NCBI GenBank assembly: GCA_938024995.1
Contig: CALJDU010000006.1
Span: 147,052-211,051 of the forward strand
Reading direction: 5' to 3'
DNA length: 64,000 nucleotides
From: an uncultured bacterium
Lineage (GTDB): Bacteria; Myxococcota_A; Polyangia; Polyangiales; Houyiibacteriaceae
The translations under genes were made by a program, and so were the position numbers. Of the stretch, positions 38,026-45,266 are shown piece after piece. The notes under the pieces are model-generated. The model saw nothing but the letters and a program-made list of their open reading frames with translations. It ran no database searches and was not told the DNA's origin. Numbering within the stretch: position 1 is the first letter of the stretch; every line of letters starts with the position of its first letter.

Positions 38026-39615
38026 GTGACCGTGGACGACGTTGTTCGGGCTCCGTTCACGATGTCCCCGCAACGCGAACGTGCTTACGCCGCGGTCTGC
38101 GCTGACGCTCATGACGAGTCGCTCCGCGAGGTCTACGCCGACCTCGCAGACGTTGAAGGCGATCCGCACGGCGCGATGATCCGCGTAGCGAAACGCGCGA
38201 AGAGTGATCCGGCCGCCGAGCGCGAACTCGAGGATCTCTTCGCGGTGTATGGGCGCGCGGCGTTTCTCCCGCTTGAGGGGCTCGCGGTCGACATGAAGGC
38301 GGAGGACGGGTTCGTGTCGGTGTTACATCTCCCGACGCGGGACCGTCTTCACTCGCGCGGGGTCCAGCATCTGGTCGCCGCTTGCGAGCGCGCGCCGCTC
38401 ACGACGTTTCGGTGCAGCGGAGCGGAGCCGCCGAAGGAGCTTCTTCCCGCGTTGGCGCACGCCACGAACGTGGAGCAGTTCGTCCTCACTGAGGAGAACG
38501 CGCCGGCGCTCTTGCGTGTGCGCTCGGCCGAGATCATCTCGACCTCCAACGCGACCCAAGTGGTGATGAACGGTCACCTCGATCAGATTCGGGAACTCAC
38601 CGTGACGCCGGGAGAGCCACGCATCGTCCAGCCGCTGATCGATCACGTCGCGCAGCACTGCCACGATCTCGAGGTGCTCTGCGCGCGCACCGTCCACCCC
38701 GCGCTCGGCGAGCTCCCGAAGCTGCGCGAGCTCAAGCTCACGAACGTCACGCTCGACCCGTCGTTCTTCACCTGGCGGTTCCCGGCGCTCCGCTCGCTCT
38801 CGATCATGGGAGGCGAGTGGGACCCCGCCGCGATCGCGCGCTTCGCGAACGCGCATCAGCTCGAGTCGCTGAGCGTCCACTCTATGCCGCTTCGCGATGA
38901 CTTTCGGGCCGCGTTGAACGGTGCCCCGCTGACCCGACTCGGGCATGGCGAAGCCGAGTTCACCTACGCCGGGCTCTCGCTGCCGAAGCTGCGCTCGCTT
39001 AACATCAGCGAGCAGGGCGCGGAGTTTCATCGCGCGGCGGGTCACATCTTCGACCAACTCGAAGAGCTCTACGCGTTCACCCGCGAGTACGACGGGCTTC
39101 ACTTCGCGGCGAGCGCGTTCCCGCGGCTCAAGAGGCTGACCATCGAGGACTTCGACGTTGAAGTGAACCGCTTCTCGGGTTGGCTCGACGCGCGACCTTT
39201 CCGAGAGCTTGAGGAGCTCTGTTTGAGCACCGCGGACCGCGGTTTGTCGGCATCGTTTCTGCAGCGCGCCGAGAAGCTCGAGCACCTTCACGTTCCCGAC
39301 GTTCAGCTGAGCTACCTGCGTCACCCGCTCCGGAGCCTGGGGTTGCGTCCGCGAGACCTTGAGCCGCTCTGCGACTATCTCCAATCGAGCGACGTGCTCA
39401 GTCTTCGCGAACTGGAGGTCGACCTCACGGACGACATCGCGGATGCGCTCCTCACCTCGCCGATCCGCGCGCTCTCGATCCGTGATCGCTATCGCTGCGC
39501 TGACGATCGCAAGCTCGCGCTTCGGCGGCGGTTTGGTCATCGCCTCACCAATAGCTGGAGCTGCGCCCACATGAGCGTGCCCGCCGACCGCGACCCGAGC
39601 TACTTCCGCGACTGA
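38026..39615 (+). CDS. TIGR02996-like protein with leucine-rich-repeat-like body
   Basis: 529 residues from a GTG; an in-frame ATG at 38062 (MSPQRER) is a possible later start. The N-terminal segment YAAVCADAHDESLREVYADLADVEGDPHGAMIRVAKR (about 20-56) matches the TIGR02996 repeat-companion pattern. The rest shows irregular LxxL periodicity (LPKLRSLNI, LREL, FPRLKRLTI) like worn leucine-rich repeats. No signal peptide or membrane helix. It follows topA by nine bases, so it may be read through from topA. Similar in design to 20874-22145, but without the WGR-like start. Function unknown. Confidence 0.8.
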   Translation: MTVDDVVRAPFTMSPQRERAYAAVCADAHDESLREVYADLADVEGDPHGAMIRVAKRAKSDPAAERELEDLFAVYGRAAFLPLEGLAVDMKAEDGFVSVLHLPTRDRLHSRGVQHLVAACERAPLTTFRCSGAEPPKELLPALAHATNVEQFVLTEENAPALLRVRSAEIISTSNATQVVMNGHLDQIRELTVTPGEPRIVQPLIDHVAQHCHDLEVLCARTVHPALGELPKLRELKLTNVTLDPSFFTWRFPALRSLSIMGGEWDPAAIARFANAHQLESLSVHSMPLRDDFRAALNGAPLTRLGHGEAEFTYAGLSLPKLRSLNISEQGAEFHRAAGHIFDQLEELYAFTREYDGLHFAASAFPRLKRLTIEDFDVEVNRFSGWLDARPFRELEELCLSTADRGLSASFLQRAEKLEHLHVPDVQLSYLRHPLRSLGLRPRDLEPLCDYLQSSDVLSLRELEVDLTDDIADALLTSPIRALSIRDRYRCADDRKLALRRRFGHRLTNSWSCAHMSVPADRDPSYFRD

Positions 39616-39652
39616 CGGCGCTATCGCTGAACCGCGCTTCAACTCTGTCGCC

Positions 39653-39664
39653 GTGACGCGTCAC
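39653..39664. promoter_or_regulatory. Perfect 12-base palindrome upstream of the small acidic protein gene
   Basis: GTGACGCGTCAC is self-complementary over all 12 bases and lies 105 bases before the small gene start. Its size and symmetry suit a dimeric regulator site, but a chance palindrome in GC-rich DNA is also possible. Confidence 0.3.
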
Positions 39665-39769
39665 GAATGAGCGATCGCACGCGAGCACCTGCGTCATGGT
39701 CTGGCGTGTGCATCTTCCCAGCACACAACGCAAGCGTGACGATGTTGCGCGGCGGAGGAGTGAAGAACA

Positions 39770-39970
39770 ATGGCGAAGAAGAGCGACTACATCCACACCG
39801 ACGAAGACCACGACGCGAACCTTTTCGCGGGTCTCGAAACTCTCGCTCATACCGAGAAGTCCCTTGATGGCTGGTCCGAAAAGACCCGTGAGGAAGACGA
39901 GAGCTTCCTTGGCTGGTCTGTGCAGAATTTCCGTATGGATGTGGACTGCTGGGGAACGCGGCTCGCGTAA
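39770..39970 (+). CDS. Small acidic protein of unknown function
   Basis: 66 residues. A strong GGAGGAG ribosome site ends ten bases before the ATG, and the frame does not overlap another gene, so it is probably real. The protein is acidic and hydrophilic, with a His/Asp/Glu segment (HTDEDHDANLF), helical EKSLDGW stretches, one Cys and two Trp near the C-terminus. No signal peptide, no known domain. It stands alone between the TIGR02996-like gene and a hairpin-rich non-coding stretch. Confidence 0.6.
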   Translation: MAKKSDYIHTDEDHDANLFAGLETLAHTEKSLDGWSEKTREEDESFLGWSVQNFRMDVDCWGTRLA

Positions 39971-40317
39971 ACACCCTGTCGCATGACCGGTCCGGTGGCC
40001 ACTGATGGCTCGCCGAGTGACCACTCTCATGTGACAGCGCTGCGCAGCGCCACCTTCCTTTCGCACTTCTCTTATGACGCGGTGTGCCGTTTTCGGCGCG
40101 CCGCTTCTTGTTTGGGGGCGATTGCGCCCCCTCAGCGCTTCGCGCTCTCACCCCACGCTCGCATTCGCTCGCCGCTTCACGTCGTTCGCCAAGAACCTTC
40201 GCTTCGCTTCGGTGTTTTGTCACAACGTTCCGCGTGGCTGCCGCAGGATGCTGGCGAAAAGCGTGGTTTGAAACCGCGAATGAATGAAGCGTCGTTCAGC
40301 GTTCTTTCGACTGGCTC
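39971..40317. other. Non-coding stretch with clustered hairpins and palindromes
   Basis: About 350 bases without a credible gene. It holds a 10-base palindrome CGGCGCGCCG (40094-40103), a 7-bp perfect stem GGGGGCG/CGCCCCC with a four-base loop (40114-40120, 40125-40131), immediately followed by AGCGC/GCGCT (40134-40138, 40142-40146), and later GGTTTGAAACC (40265-40275). Between them are GCTTCG-like stretches. No U-run is seen, so a simple terminator is not shown. A structured RNA, a REP-like element or a decayed gene are all possible. Confidence 0.45.
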
Positions 40318-41607
40318 CTACGGTGCCGTGGCGCCCGCTTCGCATGGCGTCACGTCAAAGTCGACGACTTGCTGACATGACATCTGCGCACCGTCGGCCG
40401 GTCGCGAGTTGCAGCCTTCCGCGTCGCCGTTGCCAGTGAAGAAGCCCGCGAGCACGGCGGTCTCTCCGCAGTTGCGGATCGTGATCGTGTAGTCGACGCG
40501 CCCGCCGCCGAAGCAGCTCTCGTAGTTGGAGACGCGCACCTGGTAGGCGCCCGCGGGGGCGCGTCCGGAAGAAAAGAAGACGTGCTCGGTGTTCACGCCC
40601 ATGTTGCTGCCGCAGCCCGCGTTCGCGTCGAGGTCGAGGCGCCCACCCGAGGTCGAGTTTCGGTTCTGATAAGAGATGGTCGTGCCGGTCGCGTCGACCA
40701 CATAGAGATCGAGGTCAGTCGCCTTGGTCATCGAGAGCGTGACCTCGAGGTCACCGGTGCCGAGCGGCATGACCCGAACGTTGCGCGTGACGTAGCTGGA
40801 GACGCGGTCTTGGTCGTCGATGACCGCGATGTGCATGACCGCGTCGAGCGGCTTGTCGTCGGAGACCGTGTTGCCTTCGGGCGTGATCGGCGCGTCGATC
40901 CCGAAGCGGACTGTGCCGTCGCCGTCGCCGGTCACGCGGACCTGACCAAGCTCCGTGTCAACGACTGAGGGAATGAAGAAGTGACCCTGGTAGCCTTCGA
41001 AGTAAACGTAGGCGCCCGCGACGGTTCCTTCCGAGTGCATCGGTAGCTCTGCGGGGACGCCCGCGACGACGTGCAGTGGTTCTCCGCTCGGGTCGCGGAG
41101 CCGAATCGACGGCCCGGAGCCGCCTGTTTGTGTCGGCGCGTTCCCGGGGCGGAGCTGGCCGCCCGGAACGATCCACGGGTTGTCGAGCGTGTGACCGCTT
41201 CGCTGAAGCGATCCCACATGTGCTTGGTTGGTGAGGCCGCTGGGTAGCAAACCTTGCACCGTGACGTGAGGTCCTGGCCGGTACCGCGGCCGCATCGCGG
41301 CGAGCGCTTGTGCGCGTTGGTCGGCGCTTGGACCGACCGCGCCGATGCCCGCGAGCGGATCGTCGTTTAGCGGGTCATCCACCACGTCCACAACGGGTTC
41401 GTCGCCGCCGATGGTGACGTCTCCGGGGAGCTCGCCTCCGAAGCGCTGGTAGAGCATGACGCCGCCGGCGCCTGCGCAGCACAAGAGCGTCACGCTGATG
41501 ATGCCGAGCGCGGCGAACGCGCCGTAGTCGGTCCCGGACGAGGTCGGCGGGAGAGAGTCACGGGGCGGCGGTTCGCTATAACGTTTGCGGTAACGCTTGC
41601 GGCTCAT
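40318..41607 (-). CDS. Membrane-anchored protein with YfaP/DUF2135-like domain
   Basis: 429 residues. A short basic start is followed by a single transmembrane helix (about 30-53), then an extracytoplasmic body. A Pro/Gly-rich region leads to a domain with strand pattern around 165-265. The segment KATDLDLYVVDATGTTISYQNRNSTSGGRLDLD matches YfaP-like DUF2135. Four cysteines in the last 110 residues (NAGCG, SCFGGG, RNCGE, SCQQV) plus a final DVTPC could form disulfides. The start overlaps the YbgC stop as ATGA, so it is coupled to the thioesterase. Role unknown, probably at the cell envelope. Confidence 0.8.
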   Translation of the reverse strand: MSRKRYRKRYSEPPPRDSLPPTSSGTDYGAFAALGIISVTLLCCAGAGGVMLYQRFGGELPGDVTIGGDEPVVDVVDDPLNDDPLAGIGAVGPSADQRAQALAAMRPRYRPGPHVTVQGLLPSGLTNQAHVGSLQRSGHTLDNPWIVPGGQLRPGNAPTQTGGSGPSIRLRDPSGEPLHVVAGVPAELPMHSEGTVAGAYVYFEGYQGHFFIPSVVDTELGQVRVTGDGDGTVRFGIDAPITPEGNTVSDDKPLDAVMHIAVIDDQDRVSSYVTRNVRVMPLGTGDLEVTLSMTKATDLDLYVVDATGTTISYQNRNSTSGGRLDLDANAGCGSNMGVNTEHVFFSSGRAPAGAYQVRVSNYESCFGGGRVDYTITIRNCGETAVLAGFFTGNGDAEGCNSRPADGAQMSCQQVVDFDVTPCEAGATAP

Positions 41608-42014
41608 GACGCACCTCCAGAGAGCCCGATCCGATCTGTGACCTCGACGGGCACGCGGACCAGTTTACGCGCTCCATCGACGCACACCAGCTCCACCTTT
41701 CCCTCCACGATCGGCTTGTCGTTCCCTGGACGATGGATGTTCTGGATGAACGCGAGTCGGTACTCGCTTTCCAGCCGGACCGTGGTTCGCACCTCGATGG
41801 TGTCGCCAAATTCTGCACCCTCGCGGTAGGTCGCTTCAGCCTTGTAGACCACAAAACCGACCCCGCGGTGATAGAGCGCGACGAGCTCCTCGACCCCGAG
41901 GAGGTGCTCGCGGGCGCGTTCGAAGTACTTCAGGTAATTCGCGTGGTACACCACGCCAGAATGGTCCGTGTCTTCGTAGTAGATCTGCACGCGATGGACG
42001 TGAGGCGACGACAT
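41604..42014 (-). CDS. Acyl-CoA thioesterase, YbgC/FcbB family
   Basis: 136 residues from the ATG encoding MSSPHVH; ATGs at 42029 and 42062 add unconserved residues. The hot-dog fold shows YYEDTDHSGVVYHANYLKYFERAREHLL with the catalytic Asp and the His/Tyr that follow, the signature of YbgC (Tol-Pal associated) and 4-hydroxybenzoyl-CoA thioesterases. It hydrolyses acyl-CoA in the cytoplasm. In many proteobacteria ybgC is next to tolQRAB; here tol genes are absent, and the partner is a YfaP-like membrane protein with an ATGA overlap. Confidence 0.92.
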   Translation of the reverse strand: MSSPHVHRVQIYYEDTDHSGVVYHANYLKYFERAREHLLGVEELVALYHRGVGFVVYKAEATYREGAEFGDTIEVRTTVRLESEYRLAFIQNIHRPGNDKPIVEGKVELVCVDGARKLVRVPVEVTDRIGLSGGAS

Positions 42015-42112
42015 GCGCGCAGAGTACATCTCAACGAGTCGACGCCCAGGTGTTTGCGTCATGAACGAACGCAGACCCGCGTATCGCGTGAGTCCCCGCT
42101 GGAGTTTTTGAG

Positions 42113-42931
42113 ATGCGCGCGCGGGTAGCCCAAGACTTCGCGTATCTACGCCATGAGCTCATGCCGTTGCCGATCGCGCACCGCGGCGGTTCGAAACGGT
42201 GGCCGGAGAACACGCTCTTCGCCTTCGAGCGGGCGATGGAGCTCGGCATCGACACCATCGAGACCGACGTTCACCGAACGCGCGATGGCCACCTGGTGCT
42301 CTTTCATGATCCCGCGCTCGAGCGGACGACCAATGGGCGCGGCTTCGTCGCCAGTAAGACGCTCCGCGAGATCAAAGAGCTCGACGCCGGGTACCGGTTC
42401 AGCGACGGCGAAGGCTTCCCGTTTCGAAGCCAAGGGATCCGGGTCCCGACGCTTCACGAGGCGCTCGATCTCGATGTTCAGCTCAACCTCGAGATCAAAC
42501 CGACCGATCGCGAGACGGTGTGGGATCTCCTGAGAGTCATCCACGATCGCCAGTGTCATGATCGTGTGCTCGTCGCCTCTAGTCATGACGTGCAGACCCG
42601 TCGCTTTCGCGCATGCACAAACCGCGTGTGCACCTCCGCCGGCAAGCGCGGCATCATGCGGTTCTACGCGGCGGTGCGGAGCGGCGTTCACCTCGGCACC
42701 TATCCATTCCAAGCGCTCCAGGTCCCGCTTACCTACGGCGACATCTTGGTGACCACCGCGAAGTTTGTGCGCGAGGCGCAGGCGCGCGGGATCCGTGTTC
42801 ACGTGTGGACCATCGATGATCGCGAGCACATGGAGCACCTTCGCGATCTCGGGGTCGACGCGATCATGAGCGACCTGCCCGATGTCCTCGTGGATGTGCT
42901 CGGGGCTCCTTCGCCTCTGCTGTCTTCTTGA
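42113..42931 (+). CDS. Glycerophosphodiester phosphodiesterase (GDPD)
   Basis: 272 residues. A GGAG ribosome site eight bases upstream supports the ATG at 42113 over the one at 42161 (MPLPIAHRGG). The active-site segment AHRGGSKRWPENTLFAFERAMELGIDTIETDVHRTRDGHLVLFHD holds both catalytic histidines and the metal-binding acids. NLEIKP and VHVWTIDD are also diagnostic. It hydrolyses glycerophosphodiesters to glycerol 3-phosphate and an alcohol. No signal peptide, so cytoplasmic (UgpQ-type). Divergent from the YbgC unit; the downstream MoaA gene begins 108 bases later. Confidence 0.94.
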   Translation: MRARVAQDFAYLRHELMPLPIAHRGGSKRWPENTLFAFERAMELGIDTIETDVHRTRDGHLVLFHDPALERTTNGRGFVASKTLREIKELDAGYRFSDGEGFPFRSQGIRVPTLHEALDLDVQLNLEIKPTDRETVWDLLRVIHDRQCHDRVLVASSHDVQTRRFRACTNRVCTSAGKRGIMRFYAAVRSGVHLGTYPFQALQVPLTYGDILVTTAKFVREAQARGIRVHVWTIDDREHMEHLRDLGVDAIMSDLPDVLVDVLGAPSPLLSS

Positions 42932-43039
42932 GGGCGAGCGCGCCCCTCTGCGTTCTATTCACGCCCGAGTGAGGATGCCCGCTTGCATGAGAGTGAGCAT
43001 CGCGCTCGCATTTCCAGGCGTCCGTACTAAGGTCAGGCC

Positions 43040-44110
43040 GTGCGCCTCCCTGTTGTTTCTCGGTCCGCGATCTGCGACGAGCTTCCGCCTCGTCCGGCGG
43101 GCTTTGCGCCGGGGGCGCTGACCGATGCGCAAGGCCGCGCCTACACATACCTGCGCTTGAGCGTGACCGACCGATGCGACCTCGGTTGCGTCTACTGCAT
43201 GCCGCCGAGCGGCGAAGAAGACCACGGGCTGCGCAAGGAGCTGCTGACCTTTGAGGAGAGCGCTCGCTTGGTGCGCGTCTTCAGCGAGCAAGGCATTCGG
43301 CGAGTGCGCTTCACGGGAGGCGAGCCGCTCGTGCGCAAGGACATGGTCGACCTGGTCGGCTTGGTTCGCGATGCCTCGCCGCAGGTGGAGTCGCTCGTGA
43401 TGACCACCAACGCGACGCGTCTCGGGACGCTCGCCGAGCCGCTCGTCCGCGCGGGGCTTCGCGGGGTGAACATCTCGATCGACTCGCTCAAGCCCGAGCG
43501 CTTCGCGGCGATCACGCGCGGCGGCGATCTGCGCAAGGTCCTCGCGGGCATCGACGCGGCGCGTGACGCGGGGCTCACGATCAAGCTCAACATCGTCGCG
43601 CTCCGCGGCAAAAACGATGACGAGCTTTACGACCTGGTGTCGTTCGCGTGGCGCATCGGCGCCATCCCGCGCTTTATTGAACTGATGCCGCTCGGTGAAG
43701 CCGCGAACCTTCCCGCGGACACTCTGATGACCGCGCGAGACATCCAAGCGGTGCTCCTCCAGAGTCACGGCCAGAACCTCAGCCGACCGATCGAGCGCGA
43801 CGCGCATCGAGGACCCGCGAGCTACCTCGCGAACCCCTCGGGACAGCGGGTCGGCTTCATCACGGCGATGAGCGATGAGTTCTGCGGCTCGTGCAACCGG
43901 GTTCGGGTCACCGCGCGCGGCGAGGTCCGCGCGTGTCTCGCCTCACGACGCGCGATCAGTCTCCGGGACGTGATGCGCGGGGGCGGCGACGATGACGATC
44001 TCGCATGGGCGATTCACTGGGCGCTCTCGGCGAAGGCGCGCGGGCATGACTTCTTGAACCCGCGCGAGACCGAGCATCAGAACGTCGGCATGAGCCTCAT
44101 CGGCGGCTAG
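43040..44110 (+). CDS. moaA: GTP 3',8-cyclase MoaA
   Basis: Radical SAM enzyme that starts molybdenum cofactor synthesis. It starts at a GTG and has 356 residues. The SAM cluster motif is CDLGCVYCM, and a second cluster is formed by FCGSCNRVRVTARGEVRACL (CxxCx13C). The required C-terminal double glycine is present (IGG). GGEPLVRKD and the TTNATRL segment are standard. The DRCDLGC segment begins near residue 46 and is preceded by a longer than usual leader (about 35 residues). No other moa gene is adjacent, so the pathway is scattered. Confidence 0.97.
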   Translation: MRLPVVSRSAICDELPPRPAGFAPGALTDAQGRAYTYLRLSVTDRCDLGCVYCMPPSGEEDHGLRKELLTFEESARLVRVFSEQGIRRVRFTGGEPLVRKDMVDLVGLVRDASPQVESLVMTTNATRLGTLAEPLVRAGLRGVNISIDSLKPERFAAITRGGDLRKVLAGIDAARDAGLTIKLNIVALRGKNDDELYDLVSFAWRIGAIPRFIELMPLGEAANLPADTLMTARDIQAVLLQSHGQNLSRPIERDAHRGPASYLANPSGQRVGFITAMSDEFCGSCNRVRVTARGEVRACLASRRAISLRDVMRGGGDDDDLAWAIHWALSAKARGHDFLNPRETEHQNVGMSLIGG

Positions 44111-44152
44111 CCGCCTGCTCGCGAAGCCCTCGCGAGCCGTCTCTTTGGGCGG

Positions 44153-45232
44153 CTACTTGAGCGTGATGCCGAAGCTCGTGAGCGCCTTGCGGAGCGGCGC
44201 GCCTTCTTCGCGCAGCGCGGTCAGCGTTCGCGTGTAGCCATCTTCCAACAGCTCCCGTCGCGCGGCGAAGTTCATCGGTGAGTGCATGAACATCGTGGCG
44301 TCATCCCGCGCGGGCTCGATCAGCTCGATCGTCACGTCCTCGTGCTCGTGGCGGAGCTTCTCGAGCCCGGCCGCGAGACGCGCCTCGGCGACCAGACGCC
44401 AGCTCTGGTTGTAGACCCAGAGCATCCCCTTGTCGCGCACGCGGTTCTGCGCTCCGTGCCCCGTGGGCACCGCGCCCTTGCCCGCGCGTACCGGGATCAT
44501 CGCGTTCACGGCGATCACCAGCTCACACCCGCGCGCGATCGCGACGTCGATATGAGAGACCTCGCCGACGCCGCCCGCGATGTAGTCACGATGCCCGATA
44601 CGAACCGGCGCGAAGAGAAGGGGAGCGGCCATCGAGGCGGCCACCGCTTTCGCGACCGGGACCTCATCGATCGCGCCGCGGCCGAAGAGCGCGCGTTCGC
44701 CGCCGTCGAGATCGTTCGCGACCAACACCAGGTCGGCCGGCATCTCGGTGAAGCTGTGCGGGAGCCCGCGGCGCGTCATGAAGTCGATGAAGAAGGACTC
44801 GAAGGCGTCCATCGTGAAGACGCCCGCCGGGAGCGAGTCATAGAAGCGATCGATCTCCGTCCACACATCGAACCCGAGCGGGTTGATCGTGACCGCGCCC
44901 AAAATCCGCCGAAGCGACCCCAGCGCCGAGCCCCAGACGCGCTTCATCTCGCGCCGATCGAAGCGCATCAGGTGCTGGCGCTGGAGCGGGAAGAAGTCAT
45001 CGGCCGGATCGAGGAGCGCGCGGTACATGCGCTGCGCGGAGATCCCGCCCGCGAAACCCGTCGCGACCACCGCGCCAGCGGACGCGCCCACGATCACGTC
45101 GAAGTCGCTCGCGCGGAAGTCCTCGCACGCCTCTTCGATCGCCGCGAGCACGCCGACCTCGTACATCGCGCCGGTGATGCCTCCACCCGCGAGGCAGAGC
45201 CCCTTTTTTGCGCCGTGCGTCTTGTGCCTCAT
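44153..45232 (-). CDS. Patatin-like phospholipase homologue lacking the usual catalytic Asp
   Basis: 359 residues. The oxyanion loop GGGITG (16-21) and nucleophile Ser51 in GASAG (49-53) are intact. The dyad Asp normally sits in a DGG/DGA motif. Here the matching segment is YIAGGVGEVSH, with Ala219 in the Asp position; Asp216 is three residues earlier. The rest of the fold (CELVIAVNAM, SMAAPLLFAPVRIG) aligns well. If Asp216 cannot take over, the protein is inactive. It is minus strand, 34 bases upstream of nothing and 42 bases from the convergent moaA stop; the next minus-strand gene upstream is the large VIT/VWA gene. Confidence 0.85.
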   Translation of the reverse strand: MRHKTHGAKKGLCLAGGGITGAMYEVGVLAAIEEACEDFRASDFDVIVGASAGAVVATGFAGGISAQRMYRALLDPADDFFPLQRQHLMRFDRREMKRVWGSALGSLRRILGAVTINPLGFDVWTEIDRFYDSLPAGVFTMDAFESFFIDFMTRRGLPHSFTEMPADLVLVANDLDGGERALFGRGAIDEVPVAKAVAASMAAPLLFAPVRIGHRDYIAGGVGEVSHIDVAIARGCELVIAVNAMIPVRAGKGAVPTGHGAQNRVRDKGMLWVYNQSWRLVAEARLAAGLEKLRHEHEDVTIELIEPARDDATMFMHSPMNFAARRELLEDGYTRTLTALREEGAPLRKALTSFGITLK

Positions 45233-45266
45233 GTCGGCAGGGTACCAGTGCGCAATGGTCTCGCGA

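Noticed and set aside
42932-42955. Terminator hairpin after the GDPD gene
   Set aside because: Only a 5-bp stem (GGGCG/CGCCC) with no U-run.
42935-43039. Molybdenum cofactor riboswitch before moaA
   Set aside because: About 100 bases, no recognisable aptamer core or pairing pattern.
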